From an uncultured Oxalobacteraceae bacterium (GTDB lineage: Bacteria; Pseudomonadota; Gammaproteobacteria; Burkholderiales; Burkholderiaceae): DNA of 6,162 nucleotides. The translations under genes were made by a program, and so were the position numbers. The stretch's first letter is position 1, and each line of letters starts with the position of its first letter. Shown here in pieces: positions 1-4,198 of the stretch. The notes under the pieces are model-generated. The model was not told the DNA's origin and ran no database searches. It saw only the letters and a list, made by a program, of their open reading frames with translations. Where the stretch lies: positions 1 to 6,162 of the forward strand of contig CAMLFK010000287.1 in the NCBI GenBank assembly GCA_946479255.1. Direction: 5' to 3'.

Positions 1-1579
1 AGCGCTCGGCGTTCTTCAGCGTTTGACGGCGGCGATAGTCGTCCGGCACCTTGTCGGTCTGGCCGTGCGTGACCTCGATGTAAAAGCCGTGCACCTTGTT
101 GTACTCGACGCGCAGGTTGGCAATCCCGGTGCGGGCGCGCTCGCGCGTTTCCAGCTCCACCAGGAACTGGCCGGCGTTCTCGGACAGCCCGCGCAGTTCG
201 TCCAGTTCGGCGTCAAAGCCGCGCGCAAACACGCCGCCATCGCGCACCATGGCCGAAGGTTCCGGCGCCACCGCGCGTACGAGCAGGTCGAGGCAGATGG
301 CCGGCGTGGCCAGGGCATCGTGAATGTCCGACAGCAGGCACGGGTCGCCGGGGGTATAGGCTTCCTGCACACTGGCGCGCAGCGCCGGCAGCTGGCGCAG
401 ACCGTCGCGCAGGCTGGCCAGGTCGCGCGGGCGCGCGGTCAGCAGGGCGATGCGGGTGGTGATGCGTTCGATGTCCGGCACGTCGTTCAGCGTGGCCGAC
501 AGCGCGCCGCTGGTGTCGCTGTGGGCCAGGGAGCCGATCGCCGCATGGCGCAAGCGCGCCACGTTCTGGTCGCGCCGCGCGTGGTGCAGCCAATGACGCA
601 GCAGGCGCGAGCCCATCGCGGTGCGGCAGTGATCCAGCAGCGAGAACAAGGTTGGGGACTCTTGCCCGCGGATGGTTTCGGTCAGTTCCAGGTTGCGGCG
701 GGTAGCGGCGTCCAGGCCGATGAATTCGGTCTCGGTTTCGGTCGACAGGGTGCGCACATGCTGCAGGCCACGGCCCTGCGTGGACTGGGCGTAGCGCAGC
801 AGCGCGCCGGCCGCGCCGAATGCCGCGCCCAGGCCATCGGCGCCAAAGCCGGTCAGGGTGGCGACGCCCAGCTGTTCGAGCAGCGCGCGGTGGCCGCCGA
901 CAACGTCGAAGTGCCAGTCGGGCACGGTCTGTGTGTGGGCGCCGGTGTCGTGCTGTTCGAACAGATCGGCGGTATCGGCGCGCAGGATCTCGGCCGGGGC
1001 AATGCGTTCCAGTTCCTGGCGCAGGCGCGTGCCGATGGTGGCGGCCGAGCCGGAGAACTCCATCAATTTGAGCGCGCCGGATGCCAATGACAGCCACGCC
1101 AGGCCGACCGTGACGACCTTGCGCTGGCTGATGGTGCACAGCGAGAGCAGGGCGCGTTCGGCTTTTTCGGGCAGCAGGTCGGCATCGGTCAGGGTGCCCG
1201 GCGTGACCACCCGCACCACCTTGCGCTCGACCGGGCCTTTGCTGGTGGCCGGGTCGCCGATCTGTTCGCAGATCGCGCACGATTCGCCCAGCTTGACCAG
1301 CTTGGCCAGGTACGGGTCCAGCGAATGGAAGGGCACGCCGCACATCTTGATCGGGTTGCCGTTGGAGGTGCCGCGCGCGGTCAGCGTGATGCCGAGGATG
1401 CGCGCGGCCTTTTCGGCGTCTTCATGGAATAGTTCATAGAAATCGCCCATGCGGTAAAAGACCAGCATGGTCGGGTAATCGGCCTTAATGCGCAGATATT
1501 GCTGCATCATCGGCGTGACTTTTTCGGTAGCGCCTGCCTTGGCGGCGCCGGCGTCGATTTCTTTTGGAACGATGGTCAT
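1..1579 (-). CDS. mutS: DNA mismatch repair protein MutS, N-terminal 526 codons (runs off the left edge)
   Basis: MutS recognises base mismatches and small loops in newly replicated DNA and recruits MutL. The minus frame is open from the ATG at 1579 to the window edge. Domain I carries [14 protein letters not shown] (from residue 23) and the mismatch-reading Phe-X-Glu motif as GDFYELF (Phe47, Glu49). A VTPGT motif sits at 125-129, a core-domain RRNLE at 294-298, [10 protein letters not shown] at 322-331, and the clamp motif [12 protein letters not shown] at 492-503. The last visible residues are [11 protein letters not shown]. The family is usually about 850-890 residues, so the Walker A/B ATPase, the helix-turn-helix and the stop lie outside. 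The start at 1579 leaves a 22-residue tail before the conserved domain, typical of betaproteobacterial MutS. No clear Shine-Dalgarno precedes it, and the next in-frame ATGs (residues 24-25) fall inside conserved sequence. I see no frameshift. Identity is very secure; the exact start is less so. Confidence 0.96.
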   Translation of the reverse strand, partial: MTIVPKEIDAGAAKAGATEKVTPMMQQYLRIKADYPTMLVFYRMGDFYELFHEDAEKAARILGITLTARGTSNGNPIKMCGVPFHSLDPYLAKLVKLGESCAICEQIGDPATSKGPVERKVVRVVTPGTLTDADLLPEKAERALLSLCTISQRKVVTVGLAWLSLASGALKLMEFSGSAATIGTRLRQELERIAPAEILRADTADLFEQHDTGAHTQTVPDWHFDVVGGHRALLEQLGVATLTGFGADGLGAAFGAAGALLRYAQSTQGRGLQHVRTLSTETETEFIGLDAATRRNLELTETIRGQESPTLFSLLDHCRTAMGSRLLRHWLHHARRDQNVARLRHAAIGSLAHSDTSGALSATLNDVPDIERITTRIALLTARPRDLASLRDGLRQLPALRASVQEAYTPGDPCLLSDIHDALATPAICLDLLVRAVAPEPSAMVRDGGVFARGFDAELDELRGLSENAGQFLVELETRERARTGIANLRVEYNKVHGFYIEVTHGQTDKVPDDYRRRQTLKNAER

Positions 1580-1615
1580 TGATGTACTTAGTGGGGCGGG
1601 CAACGTGCAGGCAGC

Positions 1616-1621
1616 ATTTTA
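1616..1621 (-). promoter_or_regulatory. candidate -10 box for mutS
   Basis: Read on the minus strand this is TAAAAT, about 36 bases upstream of the mutS ATG in otherwise GC-rich DNA. No good -35 hexamer lies at 16-18 bases, so this is a weak guess based on position and AT content. Confidence 0.25.
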
Positions 1622-1671
1622 CCGCCTCGTGCGAGTTGACGGGAGTCATGGACTGCTGTAATCGGGGCGCC

Positions 1672-1812
1672 GGCCGTGTTTTCGCCATGGCGGCCGCTGG
1701 CCACCCGATCGATTTTCAAGTGCTGGACTTTACGGAAATGAGCACGATCCTGCTCGGTATGTTGGGCCTGTCCGGGATGCGCACTATTGAAAACGTCAAG
1801 GACGTCTCTTAG
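1672..1812 (+). pseudogene. C-terminal fragment of a phage three-TM holin (remnant)
   Basis: The plus frame reads GRVFAMAAAGHPIDF, then QVLDFTEMSTILLGMLG, then LSGMRTIENVKDVS and a TAG stop. This resembles the C-terminus of 3TM-type (GTA_holin_3TM-like) phage holins: a polar loop, an L-D-x-x-E-M motif, a final hydrophobic segment of the form LLGMLGLGGMRT, and a short E-K-x-K-G-V-like tail. Such holins are small inner-membrane proteins that trigger lysis. Only about 46 of an expected 130-150 residues are present. The earlier membrane segments and the amphipathic N-terminus are missing, because upstream sequence runs straight into the mutS 5' end, so it cannot be functional as it stands. An in-frame ATG at 1687 has no obvious ribosome binding site. 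The family assignment is from pattern memory, not a search. The alternative is a chance reading frame, but the match to the family's end, including the stop position, makes that less likely. Confidence 0.5.
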
Positions 1813-1869
1813 CAGCAGTCCACGCGGCGCCCGGCGCTGATTTGCCCTGGCACCGCAAGGCACAAGCTA

Positions 1870-2289
1870 CTACCGTTTTTCAGAAGTGCAGGCTGCCACG
1901 GCCGATTCGATTCCGCCAAATTTCGATTTCGCGAACCGCACGGTGCACTCGGTTGCAGCGTCATCCAGTCGCTTGGAAATTTGGATCGCGATCGAACCGT
2001 CATACCGGCAGTACAGCCACTTCTCGGGGACCTCGGGAAAAATCCACGTGTTGACGCTTCCGCCGCGGTAACTCCTTTGCTTGAATGGCTTAAGGTAGGA
2101 ATAGGACTCCGGCGGCCCGGCCATGATGCCAGCGTAGCTTAGGGGCATCGTTGAGGGCGAATATCCGGTCCAGCCAGCAGGCGCGCGCACAGTCAAGGCC
2201 TCGGCGGGCAGCGACGCCGGGCAGGAGGTTTCAGTTCCGCCAAGCGCTGCAATCGGCAGCAAGGCAAGAGTTAGCAAGTAGGTGCGCAT
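1870..2289 (-). CDS. STY0301-family exported protein, probable immunity protein to the upstream amidase effector
   Basis: A 139-residue protein. Residues 1-18 (MRTYLLTLALLPIAALGG) form a signal peptide: one Arg, a hydrophobic core, then small residues. The mature part keeps the STY0301-family pattern: CPASL at 23-27, APAGW at 36-40, AGIMAGPPES at 53-62, a Trp near 82, LYCRYDGSIAIQISKRLDDAATECTV at 92-117 (key residues Cys94, Leu108, Cys115), and Cys134 near the end. Four cysteines (23, 94, 115, 134) could make two disulfides, fitting a periplasmic protein. The family's function is not settled as far as I know. I infer an immunity role because the gene overlaps by 19 bases a gene for a putative peptidoglycan amidase, and the target of such an enzyme is the periplasmic cell wall. 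The start at 2289 has only a weak GAG upstream, so translation is probably coupled to the upstream gene. Family call fairly secure; role inferred. Confidence 0.8.
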   Translation of the reverse strand: MRTYLLTLALLPIAALGGTETSCPASLPAEALTVRAPAGWTGYSPSTMPLSYAGIMAGPPESYSYLKPFKQRSYRGGSVNTWIFPEVPEKWLYCRYDGSIAIQISKRLDDAATECTVRFAKSKFGGIESAVAACTSEKR

Positions 2290-2693
2290 TTACGTAGCTC
2301 GATCAGTGAATATGCCCCAGCACTGTTGCTTGGTTCAGCGTAGGTGCCGTTTGGCATGGGGTTGCGATGATGAATGAGGCGTTTCTCAACTTTGTCCCTA
2401 TGCTTGTCATCCGGCCACTGATCTACAACCCAGATTGAGGCGCCCGCATAGGCAAGAAAGAATGCAGCATGGTTGCCGGTTTTCTGGCGCGGGTACTTCC
2501 CATTCACGAAGGTGGCGATTGCGGTCCCTGGCGCCAAGCCGGTCGATCCTACCACCTTGACGCCGGGCTCCCAATTGGGCGTGCTGATTCCCTTAAGGCC
2601 GGGGGCGTAAAGTTTGACCAGGTCGACGCAGCTTCCGTTGCCCTGCAGCGGTTTGTCGATGAGACTTCTAACTGGACCATATACGAATGGCAT
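2271..2693 (-). CDS. BPSL0067-family NlpC/P60-like putative peptidoglycan amidase, likely type VI secretion effector
   Basis: A 140-residue protein with no signal peptide or membrane segment. It has the layout of small papain-like amidases: a nucleophile motif GNGSCVDLVK (Cys22 at the start of a helix), then a glycine-rich loop with GTAIATFVNGKYP at 56-68, then TGNHAAFFL with His75 as the likely second catalytic residue, then IWVVDQW (Asp91, Gln92 as the possible third), and a C-terminal YSLIEL strand at 128-133. I recognise this as the BPSL0067 family, related in style to the Tae amidase effectors that type VI systems inject into neighbouring cells to cut peptide cross-links. The Tae2 group is the one I would compare first, from memory. 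Lack of a signal peptide, the catalytic Cys/His, and the directly coupled exported partner support that. No Hcp, VgrG or other secretion gene is present, so delivery is unproven. GC is about 56%, well below its neighbours, suggesting transfer. The start at 2693 is supported by GGAG five bases upstream. Confidence 0.8.
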   Translation of the reverse strand: MPFVYGPVRSLIDKPLQGNGSCVDLVKLYAPGLKGISTPNWEPGVKVVGSTGLAPGTAIATFVNGKYPRQKTGNHAAFFLAYAGASIWVVDQWPDDKHRDKVEKRLIHHRNPMPNGTYAEPSNSAGAYSLIELRKCAPTC

Positions 2694-2698
2694 AGCGG

Positions 2699-2702
2699 CT
2701 CC
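2699..2702 (-). promoter_or_regulatory. ribosome binding site of the amidase effector gene
   Basis: GGAG on the minus strand, five bases before the ATG at 2693. It supports this start and contrasts with the much weaker site of the overlapping immunity gene. Confidence 0.6.
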
Positions 2703-2732
2703 ACATTTAGTTGATGAGCCTTTACTTTGCCT

Positions 2733-2746
2733 TTCACGATTGTGAA
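2733..2746. repeat. 14-base inverted repeat upstream of the effector gene
   Basis: TTCAC-GATT-GTGAA is a perfect five-base palindrome with a four-base centre. It lies 40-53 bases upstream of the effector ATG, where an operator or a transcript 5' hairpin would be expected. It is flanked on both sides by TTTGC. No strong -35/-10 pair can be read around it. It could be chance. Confidence 0.35.
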
Positions 2747-2813
2747 CGCTTTGCTATAAGGCAACGCCGTTTGGCATTTCCGCATCGCTAGGCCGACGCC
2801 TTGATGCCGAATC

Positions 2814-2903
2814 GAGCGTGCGGACTATCACGCTGAACGGAACGCCCAGCTTTGCCATATGCCGGGCCGCGGCGTGGCGACGGGTGATGCAGGCCGTTGG
2901 TCG
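2814..2903 (-). pseudogene. possible remnant of a site-specific recombinase DNA-binding/C-terminal region
   Basis: The minus frame reads RPTACIT, then RRHAAARHMAKLGVPFSVI, then VRTL. This lines up without gaps with the C-terminal helix-turn-helix of Hin/Gin-type serine recombinases (pattern G-R-P-x-x-L ... A-R-x-x-x-x-x-G-V-x-x-x-x-I-A-R-x-L). The later GVSRxTLYR part is lost and the frame ends at 2754. The segment RRHAAARHMAKLGV also resembles the 'HDLRRTAATHMAKLGV' stretch of P4-type tyrosine integrases. There, one base in the upstream LHH codons would have to be removed, and the final LNH is replaced by LDS. No catalytic domain of either kind is visible upstream, where only 150 bases precede the PEP-CTERM gene's leader. 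It is therefore at most a dead fragment. A chance resemblance cannot be excluded. Confidence 0.3.
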
Positions 2904-2963
2904 GGCACATGTTGCAGACGGCATTTTGGTCACCCAAGGCGCGCACTTCTGATTTTGAGCAGT

Positions 2964-2978
2964 TGGCCAGGCGGATGC
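2964..2978 (+). promoter_or_regulatory. candidate sigma-54 (RpoN) -24/-12 promoter for the PEP-CTERM gene
   Basis: TGGC and ATGC sit with the required GG-N10-GC spacing (GG at 2965-2966, GC at 2977-2978). Against the consensus TGGCACG-N4-TTGC, five of seven upstream and three of four downstream bases match. Transcription would start near 2990, leaving a leader of roughly 67 bases. PEP-CTERM genes are known in several betaproteobacteria to be driven by RpoN with the PrsK/PrsR two-component system, which makes the site plausible. The match is imperfect and no activator sites were identified. Confidence 0.35.
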
Positions 2979-3044
2979 GCACCTATTCTCGATGCATATC
3001 AGGTCGCGGTTCGTGGTCATGTATCCAAACGCCTCACATCGTCC

Positions 3045-3050
3045 AAGGAG
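3045..3050 (+). promoter_or_regulatory. ribosome binding site that fixes the PEP-CTERM gene start
   Basis: AAGGAG, a near-perfect Shine-Dalgarno, six bases before the ATG at 3057. It shows that translation begins here and not at the upstream in-frame ATG at 2859, which would place 66 non-conserved residues before a good signal peptide. Confidence 0.85.
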
Positions 3051-3056
3051 AATTTC

Positions 3057-4187
3057 ATGCCGTTCAGCATACGCTCTGTATTACTGGCCTGTGCCGCCGC
3101 CCTGGCGCTGGCACCTGCCGCCCATGCCGCTCCGCGCTACAGCGTCAACGTGGTCGGCGGGGCCGGCAGCGTGGGGTTTGACATCAACAACAGCGGCCAG
3201 GTGGTGGGGCGCTTCGTGGACACGGGCGGCATTGAGCGCGCCTTTCTCCATTCCGGCAGCGGCATGGTCGACCTGGGCACGCTAGGCGGTGCGTTCGCCA
3301 CCGCTTACGCCATCAACGACGCCGGCACCATCGTCGGCTACGCGGCCACCAGTAGCGGGCTGCAGCACGCGTTCCGCTATGCCGGTGGCAGCATGAGCGA
3401 CCTGGGTACTTTGGGCGGCGAATCGAGCACCGCGTTTGCCATCAACCGCGCCGGGCATATCGCCGGTGGCTCGTCCACCAATAATGAGGTCGATGGCGTG
3501 CTGTATAAGGCATGGGTGCAGAAAGGCGGCGCGATGACCCCGATCGGCACGCTGCCGGACGGCGACATGAGCTACGCGCTCGGAATCAACAATTCCGGAG
3601 CCATCACCGGCGTATCTACGATCAGCACCGGTGGCGCACCGGAACATCCATCGCAGGGTTTCGTCTACATGGATGGGGTGTTTACGGATATCCCGACACT
3701 GGGCGGCTTGTACAGCACCGGCCAGGCCATCAACGACGACGGCTGGGTGGTGGGCGATGCCAGCACGACGATCGACTTCGGCAGCGGCCATACGACGCGT
3801 CATGCCATCCTGTTCCGCGATGGCGTCGTTACCGATCTGGGCACCTTCGGCGGCCTGTACAGCGGCAGCGAAGCGCATGACATCAATGGCCTCGGACAGA
3901 TCGTCGGCTGGGCTTCGGACGCACTGGACACTTCGCGTGCCTTCCTGTTCGAAGCCGGTGCGCTGCTTGACCTGAATACCCTGATCGATCCCACACTCGG
4001 CTGGACGCTGGAGGAAGCGTATGCCATCAACGACAGCCAGCAGATTGCCGTTACCGGATGCAAGGCAGGGGGGTGCTACGCCTTGCGGCTGGACCTGGTG
4101 ACTGCTGTACCGGAACCGGGCACGTATCTCATGCTGCTGGCCGGGATGGCGCTGGTAGCGGGCGCTACGCGCCGCCGGCAGGCATAA
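3057..4187 (+). CDS. HAF-repeat PEP-CTERM sorting domain protein (exported)
   Basis: A 376-residue exported protein. Residues 1-24 form a signal peptide with cleavage likely after AHA (22-24). Residues 41 to about 347 are built from seven units of the extracellular HAF-repeat type, each with an A-[IL]-N-x-x-G-x-[IV]-x-G core and most closing with a DLGTLGG-like strand (units begin near 41, 84, 127, 175, 223, 273 and 321). The tail at 351-376 is a PEP-CTERM signal: VPEP, a hydrophobic segment (TYLMLLAGMALVAGA), then TRRR. Such proteins cross the inner membrane by Sec, are processed by an exosortase, and end up outside or in the exopolysaccharide matrix; no exosortase is in the window. The seven units suggest a beta-propeller-like fold, by inference. 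The last unit is degenerate and carries CKAGGC (Cys335, Cys340), a possible local disulfide. The specific role is unknown. It converges on cphA with 11 bases between the stop codons. Confidence 0.9.
   Translation: MPFSIRSVLLACAAALALAPAAHAAPRYSVNVVGGAGSVGFDINNSGQVVGRFVDTGGIERAFLHSGSGMVDLGTLGGAFATAYAINDAGTIVGYAATSSGLQHAFRYAGGSMSDLGTLGGESSTAFAINRAGHIAGGSSTNNEVDGVLYKAWVQKGGAMTPIGTLPDGDMSYALGINNSGAITGVSTISTGGAPEHPSQGFVYMDGVFTDIPTLGGLYSTGQAINDDGWVVGDASTTIDFGSGHTTRHAILFRDGVVTDLGTFGGLYSGSEAHDINGLGQIVGWASDALDTSRAFLFEAGALLDLNTLIDPTLGWTLEEAYAINDSQQIAVTGCKAGGCYALRLDLVTAVPEPGTYLMLLAGMALVAGATRRRQA
3177..4097 (+). repeat. seven HAF-type protein repeats within the PEP-CTERM protein
   Basis: Seven units of roughly 38-50 residues, each starting with a variant of 'AINxxGxIVG' (FDINNSGQVVG, YAINDAGTIVG, FAINRAGHIAG, LGINNSGAITG, QAINDDGWVVG, HDINGLGQIVG, YAINDSQQIAV). 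Units 1, 2 and 5 share nearly the same closing strand (DLGTLGG/DLGTFGG) and related DNA, while unit 7 has lost the Gly positions. Units 3-5 are longer because of inserted loops. Confidence 0.8.
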
Positions 4188-4198
4188 AAGTCTGGCGA

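Larger units (their letters stand above)
1580..1869. other. gene-free interval between mutS and the immunity gene
   Basis: About 290 bases with no intact gene that I can support. It holds the mutS leader and weak -10 candidate (minus) and the holin-like remnant (plus). The last ~57 bases (1813-1869), just downstream of the immunity stop codon, contain GC-rich short palindromes such as GCGCCGGGCGC read on the minus strand. No T-run follows, so no intrinsic terminator can be called. I see no tRNA or attachment-site duplication. Confidence 0.6.
2694..3056. other. divergent intergenic region between the effector and the PEP-CTERM gene
   Basis: About 360 bases without an intact gene. It must carry the leftward promoter of the effector/immunity pair and the rightward promoter of the PEP-CTERM gene. 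Visible items are the 14-base inverted repeat near the effector, the recombinase-like remnant, and a sigma-54-type site near 2964-2978. I found no convincing sigma-70 promoter in either direction and no terminator. Confidence 0.6.

Noticed and set aside
23..1090. A 355-codon open frame on the plus strand, and a 376-codon one on the minus strand at 213-1343
   Set aside because: Both are out-of-frame shadows of mutS in high-GC DNA. Their composition is Arg/Ala/Gly/Gln-rich without family features, while the mutS frame is conserved throughout.
1588..1863. A 91-codon minus-strand frame between mutS and the immunity gene
   Set aside because: Low-complexity composition, no ribosome binding site or recognisable domain, and it lies antisense to the better-supported holin-like fragment.
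1813..1869. Intrinsic terminator after the immunity gene
   Set aside because: Only short GC palindromes are present, with no following T-run on the minus strand.
2896..2920. Second sigma-54-like match (GGGCAC ... TTGC)
   Set aside because: The spacing between GG and GC is 8 or 9 bases instead of 10, which sigma-54 tolerates poorly.
2859..3056. N-terminal extension of the PEP-CTERM gene to the ATG at 2859
   Set aside because: The strong AAGGAG before 3057 and the signal peptide starting exactly there show that 3057 is the true start.
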